A stretch of 64,000 nt of DNA from Hericium rajendrae (GCA_033439255.1 CM065883.1:3100001-3164000); one strand, 5' to 3'. Positions 46,846 to 58,830 are shown, counted from the stretch's first letter. Notes: generated by a model from the letters alone, not told the origin. Numbers and translations are program-made.

Positions 46846-47276
46846 ATCACATAGAGGGCTTTCATGGGCAATGCACCTAGACATGGTGAAACATCGGCCA
46901 GCGACCGTAATATTGAGATAAATTTGGCAAGGGCAACCAACTCGATGATGCTGACAGAGCGATTGTTGTGTTGACGGGGCTGGCACACACATTACACAAG
47001 GACGACCACGTCAATGCGTCCAGATACGGCGAGACATGGCCCAGCAACTATGACATTGAGATAACTCTGGTGACAGCGACCAACTTGATGACACCGACAG
47101 AGTGATCATCATGCGGACGAGGTTGATAAAGACATTACACAAGGATGACCACTGGCAACACACCCAGACACGGCAAAAATGGACCAGCGACCACGATATT
47201 GAGATAACTTTGGCAATAGTGGCCAACTCGATGACGCTGACAGCGCGACCATCGTGCTGACAGGACTGGCAAACAC
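46846..47276 (+). repeat. 143-bp tandem repeat, three units
   Basis: Three degenerate units (46846-46990, 46991-47133, 47134-47276). The words TTGAGATAA.T and ATTACACAAGGA recur at exactly 143-bp steps. Each unit also has GCGACCAACTYGATGA-like and CTGACAG.GCGA words. No coding. It lies directly 3' of the DUF6698 gene and could be a subterminal array of the Plavaka-type element. Confidence 0.7.
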
Positions 47277-47460
47277 ATAAGGCATGCGTGTATTGCCTTC
47301 CTTGCTTTCGCAATCACTACCACCATGGAGCACCTTGTCAAAGATCATCGGCAATGGCTATCTGCGAAATCTATAAGGCATGCGTGTAATATCTTTTGGG
47401 CCTCGACAATGGCGATCGAGCTTGCAAACATGGGCAATGCCGACAAGCCTGGGCTGCATT

Positions 47461-50400
47461 TAGTGTTTTGCGGGCTCGGGCTGGGCCTCAAGCCCAGGGC
47501 TTGGGCCAGGCTTATTGGGGCTCGGGCTAAGCAGAATCGTGGCCTGAGCCCGTTATTCAGGCCTATTCAGGCTCGGGCTCATGTCAGGTCAGGCTCGGGC
47601 TTTGGCCCGGGCTTTCCATAGTTATTTTTTCGTGTGGTATACGAGCATTGTAGCTATTCTACTGAGAAATCTCTTCTTCTTCTTCGGCATCACTGTCCAA
47701 ATCGAGCACTAAAACGACTGTATTATCGTCGCTTTCCAATGCCATCGCCATCGCCGAGTCTTCGAGTGTGCTCTCGGCTTCTTGTTGAATTTCAAGCTGT
47801 TCTTCGATGACAGAGGATGGCCCCGATGCATGGACCAATAAGTTCCTCTTGAGAGCGCATTTGAGACCTTGAAGGGCTTCAACGACATCAGCTTTCAGAC
47901 GATTGCGTCGCTTGGTAATTGTAATGCCCGCGCTCGAGAACGCACGCTCGCTCGAGACTGAGGATGCCATGATCGCAAGATAATCGCGCGCTAATGAAGC
48001 CCAGATGGGATAACGAGGAGCATTCACCTATTATGGTGAATGGGATGTCAGAATGCAAAGTTAAACGAGAGAAACGGTACTCACACCCCACCATGTGACC
48101 AGTGACATTTCCGCAGGAACGTCTTCGAGATCACCACTAATGTACTTGTTGAACTCACGCTCCCAAGCGGCAGTCGCAACGGGAGTGACGATTGGATCCG
48201 GCGCCGTCGCGGAGTGTACAGACATTGCTTCGGATTCGTCGTCTGATAGTTCAATCAGACGGCGAATTTTCTTTGACCGGCGGGTCGTGTTCTTCTGCTG
48301 AGGCACAGCGTCCGCATCCCCGTACATTTCGATATAGCGTTCGCGAAACTAGTTTGAATGTAGTAAGATTTATGTCAGTACTAGTAGTGCCACATAAAGA
48401 CAATCCTCGAGACGTACAATATCCTTTGTTCGTTCCGAGACTGATCTCTGTTCATCATCAGTCCAATTCTTCGCAAAATGTTGCATCTTCTCGCAAGGGT
48501 CCAGAACTGTGTTGAAGGAAGATGAGCTTAATCAGAATGAAACAAACATGAGGCACTGTACCCATAGAGATCATATAAGCACTATTCTCGGAGGTGAGAT
48601 CATAGTAGGATTTGATGGTATTGATGGCAGCAGCAAGAGCAGGACGAAAGGCTGCATATTTTTCATCATCATAGCACTCACTCCATGTACAGTGCAGGCC
48701 CTCGAGCGCAGGTAGGGCGAGGGTAAGAGACGGGTATTGATCCGACGAGAATTCTTGCTGCGCATTATCTGCGAACTAAACAAGCAGCGTCAGTTATCAT
48801 TATGGCTGAGGATGATAGAGCAAGAAGCAACGTACCGAGAGCAGCGCGGTAAAAAGCTTCGCATGCTTCCATTCTTCGGGCGACAGCCGGAGCTGTTCGA
48901 GTTTTGCTTTTGCAGCGTTGTTCTTCTCAGCCCAGATCATCTTGAGTACGAACTCATCAACAAACTACAGACATAATCTATCAACTATGTATGACCATGT
49001 ATCTGAAACAGGGAACTTAGGTGGCGAAGCTTGTATGCCCGCACAAGCATTGTGTATGTTGAGGACCACCGGACTGGCATATCGAGGAGCAAACCAAGCG
49101 GGCGGTGCGTGTCCCGCAACCTGGTGTTCGAGTCGTCTTGTATCTTGATGAAAAGCTCCTTCCGTTTCGCCGAGGAGCGCTCCTAGATGTACTACAAAAT
49201 TGTTTAATTATGACTCATAGTAAGTATAATGATGACATACCTTGACACAGATGGCGCATACTAAACCGATCGCATCACGGTCGCCTGCAGGTGGGATGTG
49301 GTCCTCGGGGTTATGGGGATCATAGTGTTTCGATGCGCTGTGCGTTCGAATGAGTGCTTGGGTAGCGAGGTTCACGACATGAGCAAGGCATCTAAAGTAA
49401 ACCTAGTCAGAATATTACATTGCCAGCAAAAGATTGGACACACCGTATACGACGGTCTTTTGCATCAAATGGCTTTCCCATTTCTTTGCAAACGAGCCGA
49501 GCAAACTCGGTCATCATCGAACCGTTATTACTTGCGTTGTCGCAAGAAACATGCCCGACCTATATAATGAATCAGAGCAGTGATATAGAGCAGATCAAAC
49601 ACATCTACTTACCTTGTGAGCAATACCAACACGCAAGACGATCTTGAAGAGTGCTTGACCGAGGCGCAGCCCAGTGTGAGCACTATTCAAGCGTGTGAAC
49701 CCGATAATACCGGCTCGAAGCTGCCAGGTGCCATGGGCGTCTTCCTCGATTCAGTGCGCAGTGACAGCAAAATATGCGTCAACATTGCTGGCTTGCCAGC
49801 AGTCGCATGTCAAGGAGACACGGCCTTTGACCGCATCGCTCTGTAACCTGATTTAGCCCTCCACGCAACCGTTGAACATAGAGAGCTCACGTTCAAGCGC
49901 TTCTTCAGATCCCGAAGGTGCTCGTACCAAATTTTTATGATCTCGGCACGCGTTACCTTTCCGCTCGGTATGTTCACCCCGTTTTTTGCACGCGATGCGA
50001 TCTCAATCATAGCTTTAAACTTTTCATGTTCAAAGGCATTCAGAGGCTGCAATCGAGGACCAAGGTTCGTCTCATCAGTACTATAATGAGCTACAATAAA
50101 ATGCTGATAACATACCTGGTCGGAAGCAACCAGCCACTCGATCGCTGCTCGCTTGAAGATCTCATCGGAATATGGCGCTGGTCGTTCGATTGGCTTCGCA
50201 TGGTCATCGAGGGACGACTGAATGGTGGTTGAAGCTTGAGCATTGCGACGCTCTTGGGTATCTTCAGGAAGCACTGAAGCGAAGCCATTTGTCTTTGCCC
50301 ATGCACGATATGTACCCTATCAGACCAGGGATAGCATGGTGAGCAAAATCCCTTCAATAGTGTTGAATGGTACTGACCTTATGTTCACTCTGCAGATGAC

Positions 50401-51515
50401 GGCGAGAGGTGGTGAGATCAACCACAAACTCGTACTTTGCCTTCTTGTGCTCTCTGAACATTAATAATATCAGTACGTTACCCCATTGCTCACACGCGAA
50501 GACCGACTTACTTGCAAATTCTGCAGTCATGTAGCTTTCGGGATTTTCCCTCGCCATCACGCCGATCATGGGCATTGTTAAAGAAATAACGAACGTCTGC
50601 GCTAGCAGACAGCTTCTTGGGTTTGTCAGCATCAGAGTTGTCGCTAAGCTCGATAATGTGTGCGAGGTCCTTCAACATGCCGGCAGGATCGAGTTCATCT
50701 GTAGCACTCCCCTCCTGAGCTAACTTCTTCTGCCTACTGACTGTCGATGCAGGATTTAGTCAAGCATACAGATTGTTAAAATAAATGAGTACCTTTTGCT
50801 TTCACCCCAGCCTTCGCAGCTTTCTTAAGGTCCCTTTGCAGCTTTCGAGCCTGTGCTCGGTTGAGCTTCGTCGTTGTTGCCTTGGACGACTCAGCAGCAT
50901 CGCTAGCAGCATCAGTTCCTACGTCGCCGCTGGCATCCGAGTCACCTTTTCCATCACCATCTTCATATGCGGACTTCTCGGACTCGTCTTCCACCTCTTC
51001 CACAGTAGCTGCCTTTCTCTTCGGCCGGACAACTTCAATGTCTCGAGTGCCAAATATACCATTTGCACCACGGTGGGTTTCCCCGTCCTTGATATTTTGT
51101 ATCAGCTTCTGAGATGCAATAATAGCACGTTTACCAGAAGCCACTGCTTCGGTGCCATTAGAGTTGGCGATCGTGCTTGCAGATGTCGAAATAGAAGACA
51201 TGAGGCCGGTGCTGGGTGACTATAATGGGAAATGTCGGTCCCTTGTATTGACTAGGTTACGCATTCTGTACACCATCTCGGCCAAGGCCGAACAACTATA
51301 CAGTATTTTGTGGCCAAAAACTCCGACATGAGCCACATTTCTGAGCAGAAAAAGCCCGGGCTTGCAGGCTGGGCTCGGGCTGCTGCACAATGAAGCCTGA
51401 GCCTACAGCCCGGGCTTTATGCTACAACTGGCCAGGCTGGGCCGGGCTAAAATTAGCCAAAATGGGCCGGGTTCGGGCGGGCTCGGGCTCTAGAGCCCGG
51501 CCCAGCAAAACACTA
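47461..51515. mobile_element. Complete hAT transposon with 8-bp target duplication
   Basis: 4055 bp. Ends are inverted: left TAGTGTTTTGCGGGCTCGGG, right complementary ...GGCCCAGCAAAACACTA. The direct repeat GCTGCATT flanks it exactly (47453-47460 and 51516-51523), the 8-bp target duplication of hAT elements. Both subterminal regions (about 47460-47620 and 51350-51515) are packed with GGCTCGGGCT-like words in both orientations, probable transposase-binding sites. The single gene is on the minus strand. Confidence 0.9.
47659..51201 (-). CDS. hAT-type transposase
   Basis: A multi-exon gene. Order: MSSISTSASTIANSNGTEAV and a Lys/Glu/Asp-rich region; a BED-like zinc finger around 50400-50560 (C-x2-C ... 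H-x4-H: CRICK, HLQSEHK); VSLTCDCWQASNVDAYFAVTAHWI (first catalytic Asp region); VGHVSCDNASNNGSMMTEF (second Asp); CLAHVVNLATQAL; LDMPVRWSSTYTML; and the C-terminal hAT dimerisation region WWGV..NAPRYPIWASLARDYLAIMASSVSSERAFSSAG.TITKRRNRL. All the classical hAT blocks are present and frames are open between normal short introns. No clear break seen; potentially functional. A Glu/Asp-rich tail ends at 47659. Confidence 0.85.
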
Positions 51516-51523
51516 GCTGCATT

Positions 51524-51700
51524 GGGACGGATTGTGACTATGGTAAATTCATAAGGCGTGAATATATTCCTTGGTAACAAACTGTGGCATCCTCGCCGGA
51601 CGATGAAGATGGCGACCTTTATAAAGCCTTGTAAGGCCTTATAATCCTATTCATACTTTTCACGCTTTTGCTGATGGCTTCCCACAGCTCGATCAGACGA
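51524..51700. other. Spacer between hAT element and module copy C
   Basis: Continues the sequence that the hAT element interrupted (left flank at 47300-47452). A short inverted repeat ATAAAGCCTTG/CAAGGCCTTAT near 51620-51645 could form a hairpin. No gene. Confidence 0.35.
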
Positions 51701-52873
51701 GCCAATGGATATGGATGGACGGGCGCAGCGGCCATGCCCTTCCTGGCCGAACTTCTCGCTCAGGAAGACGGGGTCTGAAACGTACACTCTCTCATGCGCC
51801 GTGTTGCGTCCTTCTTCCGAGTCCAATATGCTGCCGGGCTCGCTATGATGACGCGTCTGATAGTGACGCTCTTGATCATCGTTCCGAAGGCATGCGCGCG
51901 TGCAGATAGAAGCCCTTGCAGATCTACGTATAGAGCGAAAGATGCCTGCAGTGGGACATCGGCGAAAGGCTTCGCCACGGTATGTAGTGCGGACGCCCTC
52001 CCTCGTGTCTGTCGCGTGCCCTAGACTTCCATGCTTCATATGAGAAATATTGACATGGCGTTCATAACCATCCATGCCGTAGCGGCCTGTAAGCGTAGAT
52101 GCGCTATGAGCGTATCTCTTGCTCGCTCCAGGAACGATGCTTATGGCAACGCAAATCTTGTTGATGTGCTCGTTTGCTCCGAAGCTCACTCGGCTGAGCC
52201 CGAGGCATTCTCGATCGGGCTCTGATCGGTGCCAATCGGTGAGCGCGATCTCCGTGATTGCGTCCGTGATTTCATCCCGGACGCCTTTGTGCTGCATACG
52301 CCGTTCAAAGCTCAAAGGCCGGGGGGCGATGACATCGGCACGCGGACGGGAAAGAACAAAGGATGCCCATCAATCACATCCTGAGCACAGGAAAGAACGC
52401 GACCCTGAAGCACAGGCCTTTCACTGACCGCACCAAAAAGGGCGCACGACACCCGCCTTTGTTCTCCTTTACCAGATCTGTCCCCCGCGACACCAAACAC
52501 GTTGTCCCTGCGTGAATCAGAACAAAGCCGTCCTTTAGGACCCAAATACACCAGTAAGGCATAACTCGCTGCGAAGCTCCGCGTGCGACCAGGCCGGTGC
52601 GCCAAAGCGCGCCGCCGAGGCTGGGCGTACTGAGGGCCCGAGCACAGGCAGCCTATTTGGATACGCTTGGGTTGATGAGATTAAATCTATGCACAACGGG
52701 GCGTGGTCAAAGCGTGCAAGTGACTCCGGTGGGAATTTAATCTGCGTGTACGTTTAGGGTTGAGGCGTATATAAGAGGGCAAACGCAAAACGACTCGCCT
52801 TTCTCTCCAACACGCAGCTGTTATCCTCGATCTAAAATTTCTCCATGTCTCAACCTCAACCTCAACCTCTACA
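51700..52873. repeat. Duplicated 5' region of ZNF copy C
   Basis: Homologous to 3000-4203. The last 300 bases before the TATA are the most conserved. Open minus-strand frames (51647-52315, 52312-52605) are only partly conserved against copy A and lack motifs, so they are not called as genes. Confidence 0.6.
52764..52779 (+). promoter_or_regulatory. TATA-box promoter of ZNF copy C
   Basis: GCGTATATAAGAGGGC about 105 bases upstream of the ATG at 52874, the same 16 bases as in copy A. Confidence 0.65.
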
Positions 52874-55234
52874 ATGTCTTACCAACGTCTCCACCCTGCC
52901 TCTGTCTTCCAGTCCGAGGACTGCGCGTACGACGGGCGCGATGCCATCACCATGTTCCAAACGCCGACTGCCTTCAACGACAGCGTCAACAACGGCCACG
53001 AGACCATATCGCCTTTCCCAAGCCAGAAGGCTATCGAAGTAAGCCAACACTTCTGTTTCTGATCCGCGTTAGAGAAGAATTGACCTGCTTGATCCTGCAG
53101 GACTTCTATGACGGCGACCGCCGCCGCTATGAAGAGACACTCACCTATAGCCCGCGTATGAGCCAGGTGAGCATTTTATAAGCTCTCCGACGCTGGATCG
53201 CGGCGCTCATCGGCATCGCCATACTCGCTCAGGCCGCGACGGGCTACAACGCGACCATGGCCACGAGCCACTTCAACAACAATGGAAGCTACGACGCCTC
53301 CACCTACGGAAATATGGTGAGTGTCGCTTTCGCCTCGCTATTTGATATGCACGCCGCTCACGTTGTTGTCGCGCCACATAGCCCGCGATGGGCGCTGGCT
53401 TTGCGGACAGCCAGCTCGCATTTGCCAACAACCTGCAGTTGAATAATGTGAGCAATCATTTGCTTCCAGTGCGGGGCAATCTACTCACTATGATGTGCAG
53501 GCCGTCCCCGCCCACGCCTCGACCTGGGCCGCCGAGGACTTCTCAGCTTTCCCTATGGACGACTCCATCACGGCGGCAGCGGGGATGAACACCCATCCGC
53601 CCACGCCTGCAACCCAATACTCCTACGCCGACAATCAGGAGTACTCGCCACCCAACGACCCTCCTCCTGGCTATCTCCCACACGTCCAAAGCGACTGCCT
53701 CGGCTTCAACGCCGAGTCCATGGACGTCTCCGCGCCCATCCGTCCCCCCGGGCTCTCCTTCAACGGCGCATACGCCAGTGCCACCTATGACCAGCCGGCG
53801 CCCGACTGCTTCCCCGCCCCCGCCCCCGTCGTCTACCACGACCCCGTCACCTACCCCGGCAACGTCACCTACTGCGACCCCACGCCTTCTGGCTCCGTCA
53901 ATGGCACTGGCGCACTTGACATCCAGGCACAGCCCGTCCAGCCTCCGCTTTCGTACGCCCAGCCCGATAGCGGCTACAGCGTCGACCCGCGCGAGCTGCA
54001 TCCCAGCTCAAGCACAGTCTGGGACGCGGAGACGGTGCGTGAGGCGCGCATTGCCCCCGCGGCGCATGCGTCGCCGGGGACGCCGTCACTGGGGTATTGC
54101 TCGGAGAGCTCCATGACGTCGGCGTCACCGACGACACCGATAGCGTCCACATTCCCAGCGGCGCGGGTGACGGGCAAGCCCTTCGAGTCTACACTCACCA
54201 CACCCGCACCCGTCCCCATCGCCTACCCCGAACCCGCGACGTCCGGCTTTATCAACGGCACCAGAGCGCTCTACGCCCAGTCCCCGTTATCGTACGCCAA
54301 GCCTGACATTAGCCACGGCGTCGACCCGCGCCAGCTGCAAATGAGCTCAAGCGCGATCTGGGATGTGGAGACGGCGCGCGAACCGTGCGCAGCCTACGCA
54401 GCGCATCAGATGCATGTGGTGCCGCGCACGCCGTCGCTGGGCTTCTCGTCGAGGAGTTCCGCGATGTCTGTGTCACCGACGATGCCCACACCGATGGGCC
54501 CCGCGTTCCCTACCGCGAAGGCACTAGGCAAGCGCAAGGCCGTTGATACCGGGTTCGACGGCGACCACAGCACTGCGCAGACCAGCGCGCAGACTGACCC
54601 TCGACCTGTCAAGCGGTCGAGGGTTTCGACACAACCGGCCAGGGTCGCAACGACTGTCGATCCCCATGTGGGGATCACACAACAGACAGGCACTGCGGCC
54701 CTGACCCACTTACATGAATACTCCAAGGCCTCTGGTCACGGAGCACAACACCCCACCAACCGGACCTTCGAGATTATCCACGAAGCGGGCGCAGGGCCTA
54801 GCAGGGCTCTGCCGAAGACAAGATCCCGAGTGCGAAAGCAGAAGGTGGTACTGCCCGATTTTGTACCACTTTGGAAACAAGATCTGACCCCCGAGCAAGT
54901 GGAGGAAGCGGCGAGGAAGATGGATACTAGGGAGCTGATCGACAACCTGACGGAGAAAGTCGACGCCATCGTGCCCGAGCAGGGCGACAAGAACGGGAAG
55001 CGGTGTATGTGCAGGTGGCTGGGGTGTGCCGGCAGCGCCAAGCGCGAAGCCGAAACTGGGCGGCACATTAGGGACATACACCTCGGCCTGGGGCCATCCT
55101 GCCCCGAGTGCGGGACGGTGTTCCGCTCGAGGACCGAAGTGAATCGACATGTGGGTAGTCGGCGATGCAACCCGGCAGACAAGGAGGCAGAGGTCAAAGT
55201 CAAGCCGAGGCTGCGGAGGAACAGGCGGCAATGA
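52874..55234 (+). CDS. Zinc-finger protein (ZNF) copy C, intact, 704 aa
   Basis: Five exons: 52874-53038, 53101-53166, 53233-53316, 53382-53447 and 53501-55234, all phase 0. Introns are 62, 66, 65 and 53 nt. The first four exons give a Asn/Tyr/Asp/Phe-rich 127-residue N-terminus. The last exon is a Pro/Ser/Thr/Ala-rich, partly internally repeated stretch (two similar segments around SYAQPDSGYSVDPRELHPSS and SYAKPDISHGVDPRQLQMSS), then GKRKAVDTGFDGDHSTAQTS, then two fingers at residues about 629-685: C-x4-C-x12-H-x4-H and C-x2-C-x12-H-x5-C. A basic tail follows. Probably a nuclear DNA-binding protein, function unknown. I preferred the ATG at 52874 over 52845, which is out of frame. The family has two other members in this window. 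Confidence 0.7.
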
Positions 55235-56191
55235 GGGGAGAGCGTGGAGACCTGGGCGAGGATGGCAAGACTTTCGATGGAGACGGGGGTGAGTCGATGG
55301 GAAGAAGGCTTCAGGAAGACATGCGATGTGCGAGCGTGACGCAACGCGCCTTCGCAGGGTGGGGCGGGGACGTTCAACACGTCCTCGAAAGGCGTTGATG
55401 GTAAGCTGCCATGGACCTAGCTACGCTCCAGTGCCGTACATGGCACTGACGGACGTTACCTACGTATTTTCCCTTTTATACTTTTTCTCTTTTTTTTTTC
55501 CTCGTTGCCTGGCCGCTCTGGAGCGCGTTGATCCCTATGTTTTGTGCGTCATTGTCCCCTCGTGCCTTCTTATCGATCACCATCGCCGTTGTCTCTAGTG
55601 TTCGATATCGTCCTGTTCTTCCTAAATTCATGATATGCCTGCAACGTGTATTTATTCAATGTCATTGTCAATGGATCGAGCAGGGAGGCGTTCTGGGGCT
55701 GCCCGACACGCTTCTTGGCATGACCTTAAAGCACATTATTAGAACGGTGCTCACCTGTTGTTCGCAAGAATTATTGCTCGTCCATGCGAAGCAGAGCTGC
55801 TCCATCCCGCGCACGAGCCAGTGGGGCAAAGGGGACTTGGTCGGGCTGCAAAGAGGAGATGCCAAAATTTGTGATCTAAGATTGGCGTGAGATCTCCTAG
55901 GATCTCCTCCGCATTGCATCGCGGAGATCGCCGGGCCGCGGTGCCTGAACTTCACAAGCGCCTATTGTCTGCGCTCGCCTCCTGGCTCAGTGGCTGTCGA
56001 TTCGAATGTCTCGCAGGTCAGTCCATTGCGCCTCTGATCAGGGTGTTGCGGGATGTCGAAATTGCCCTTTATTTTTGAGATACAGATGACCTGAAGAAGC
56101 GACAAAGGTTCGTGTCGATTGACCTTGTACGCGCTCGCGGTATGATATCAGGATCACAGAGTCTGCGCTGTGAATTCACCGTCTAGAAAAC
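55235..56191. repeat. Duplicated 3' flank of ZNF copy C
   Basis: About 55370-55990 is homologous to 6390-7020 and to parts of 690-1110, including CTTATCGAT..CCATCGC and CGAGCTGCAA-like words. No gene. About 56000-56190 is unique and probably the promoter of the NmrA-like gene. Confidence 0.55.
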
Positions 56192-57197
56192 ATGTCCCAT
56201 ACAACGGCAGCAAAATTTTCTCATGGACAGAGTGTCGTCGCCATCGTCTCTGACCTTGGAACTGATGCATGGGGTACGCAGCATCATACTTGTCTGCCAC
56301 CATTCGTAATGATGAATGGATCCAGGAAGCACTATCTCATCTGTCTTCCTGTCCCCGAATTATCACCCTTTCTTCTCTCGCATCCTTGTTCTCGCTCACG
56401 AGGTCTCCATGCCCGCAGTCTGCAGTTTCGCCGGACCCGGTGCCGAAGTTTTTGCGCTACCCCACAGGGACGGCGACTTTGCCACGGCAGCGGATGCGTT
56501 GAAAGACACACTCCATGGCGTCGATGTCCTCGTGAATCCCGGTGTGGGACAAAATTATCAAATGGACAGCCTCCTCATGGAAGCTGCATCAGCTGCCCGC
56601 GTCTGCGCATATCTGCACGTTGTGACGAGTGACGACCAAGCTGCAGATACGCAGCGCTCGGCGGCGTCGCCGGCTCTGAGACCGGATGAAGGCAGCAAGA
56701 ACATGCAAGTTGTTTCCATCCATGCTGGCCTTTTCATGGAGAACGTACTCTCCGTATGTGCACCCCTAATTTTCGAGCTTGTAATCTGACCGACATGTGC
56801 GACATTAGACCGGAGCCGAAGGTAAAAGGATATCCTCCTCAGCCCCTTTTACCGCAGTTCATCATGTTTATTCCTTTCAGGCACGATCCGTGTTCCCGCG
56901 CGGCGCATGCCATACACTTCCGCTCTAGACCTCGGTCGCACCCTTGCCGAGCTCAGCATCCTCACGATGACATCGCCCGCTCGCGTGCCGGCTATTGTCC
57001 ATGTCGCTGGCGACGTCGTCAGCGGTACACAGATTGCCGAAATGGTGCACAACCTGCAGAACGGTGGCACGATGGTGGTGATTGAGCGGAATGGCGCGCT
57101 CAGGGTTGAAGACGGTGGAGCGGACAATGAGCTCGTAAATCCGAGCGAGAGTTTATGGAAGTGGAAGAAGGTTCAGGACATGCTTACGGAGGTTTGA
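56192..57197 (+). CDS. NmrA-like NAD(P)-binding protein, 279 aa
   Basis: Exons 56192-56273, 56326-56753, 56809-56821 and 56881-57197 join without a break (840 nt); the third exon is only 13 nt. Near the N-terminus VVAIVSDLGTDAW stands where a Rossmann GxxGxxG would be expected, but the glycine pattern is poor. The following GPGAEVFALPHRDGDFATAADALKDTLHGVDVLVNPGV is typical of the NmrA/isoflavone-reductase-like atypical SDR family. The C-terminal part (RMPYTSALDLGRTLAELSIL, HVAGDVVSGTQIAEMVHNLQ) matches the family's substrate-side region. At 279 aa the length is usual. Cytosolic, with an oxidoreductase or NADP-sensing role. It is a unique insertion between ZNF copy C and U copy C. Confidence 0.75.
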
Positions 57198-57305
57198 TGG
57201 GGAAATAGCATTCTGACAATGGCTCTCGTGCGAATGGTTGTCCATTGTCTGATTTGTCTCTGTCCAATCCGCAATAACGCATTACAACGGCTAGGAATCT
57301 GAGGA

Positions 57306-58598
57306 TCATTTTCTGCCATGGCTACCTGCGTCCTGTCCGTTGTCGGCATCATACAGGAGTCGTAGAGCTCTAGCTAACCTCGTGTCCTCGGCGAGATCCC
57401 TACACCACACATGACCATGCTTCGCAAAGAGCTCGCCTTCGGCAGGCAATGTTATACCCGCAGTTCGAGGAGGATCACGGGCCAGTTTCGGAGGGTTGAG
57501 AATCTTCAAAAGGCGAATTACTATCACGTGTTTGCCTGCGTGTTCTGGCAGCGTTGATCGCTCGAACCGGCAAAGGGCCGATCCTTCTGCCAAACGTGCA
57601 ACGTAGCATCAGCTCCACACAAATGCATAATAAAATGCGAGTTTTACCATCATAAATGCTGGCACGGTGGCGACCTCCGATGTAAACCGCATGGGGCGGA
57701 ATGAGTGTGAATCGATGCATCTGCCCTGCAATGTTGACCACCATTTGTAGGAGTTGGAGGGAAATATCAAGCACGAAAGGCTCCTCCAGAGTGGTGATGG
57801 TCCGTTTCAATCGACCGCGGTGTAAAGTGACCAAGTTCGGAGAATCAAGGATGATCGTTTCGTCGATGAACCCATCATAGACCAGTAAGCGCCGCAAGAT
57901 GCTTTGCTTCACTGAGAGTTGAGAAGCAGTAGTTGCAATATACAGGCACCATAAATAGCCTTTATCGTAAACGAGATCATGTCCACGGGAGAAACTGGCG
58001 AGGTCGCTGTTCTCTGTTACGCGGAAGCGTAGCTGCAAATGCAATGGGTCCTTTTGATTAGCATGGTGGTATAAGAATCCACGTGTTCCGGCAGGAAACA
58101 GTCGTTCCATGTGTTTGGGTCTGCCTTCGCAGACCGGGCTTTCTTCGTGATACGAAAATCGAACCCGTTCTACATAGTCTTGATCCGGAAATGATATGTT
58201 AACCGTGGCCTGGGTGACACCTGAGATGTCCATAAAACACTCCGGATCAAGACGCCTAGGGTCAAGGGTGGTGATGATCCTCTTTAATCGTGCGCCTGGC
58301 TTCCTTAGCGGTGCATTTGAGCGAGCAACTGCATGGCTTATTGCAGCATCCTGCGTTCGAGATCATCACGCAACATCAGTCTTCAGTCTTCAGAGATGCA
58401 TTCAGACTCCATCGAACGTACTTTTGCGCTGGGAGTGCAAGAAGATTCTGCATTACCATCCGAACTACGCTCTGCGGTTCGCGATGAAAAGGCGGGAAGG
58501 GAAAGTCGACGTATGTGCCCAAGGCGTGACTCAGGGAGCCTACGGAGTGCAAAAAATGGCCACGGTGCCTGCTTCCAGGACCATCTCGCTAATTGCAT
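57306..58598 (-). CDS. Uncharacterised U-family protein, copy C (intact)
   Basis: Exons 58598-58422, 58350-57648 and 57586-57306 (386 aa), introns of 71 and 61 nt in phases 0 and 1, exactly as in copy A. The first intron holds a duplicated CTGAAGACTGAAGACTGAT with a branch-like CTGAT. The N-terminal 59 residues are Arg-rich and could target mitochondria (LRRLPESRLGHIRRLS). The core block is at residues about 145-190 (FPAGTRGFLYHHANQ, LQLRFRVTENSD, FSRGHDLVYDKGY). The C-terminal part has LCRFERSTLPEH and LPAEGELFAKHGH. Sequence differs from copy A at many positions but keeps the frame, which suggests selection on the protein. The LTR element ends only 68 bp upstream of this start codon, within the expected promoter. 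Confidence 0.7.
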
Positions 58599-58665
58599 CG
58601 CAGGAAGAGCAAAAGCTGGAAACTGTTCAATAGGGCATGCGATTTAGCGTTCGCAACCTGACCGT

Positions 58666-58830
58666 TGGAGTAGTCCCAGAGGGAGGAACCCTAGCTCGGT
58701 ATATGAGGTGGTGGGAGGATGATCTGCTATACATGCCGACAGCGAATATCTATCTATGCTGACTAATCACCCTCTGAAGCGGTGTAATCACCTCTATCTC
58801 CCCCTCTCTGACCCCTCTATCCCTACTCCA
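58666..58830 (-). repeat. 3' LTR of the small LTR element
   Basis: 165 bp, TG..CA ends, appears identical to 61271-61435. Confidence 0.85.

Noticed and set aside
47327-47452. Possible CRISPR-like or satellite array after the 143-bp repeats
   Set aside because: Only the word GGCATGCGTGTA is repeated; there is no regular spacing.
51647-52315. 222-codon minus-strand open frame
   Set aside because: Lies in duplicated promoter DNA; the matching region of copy A is broken into several frames, so protein constraint is not supported.
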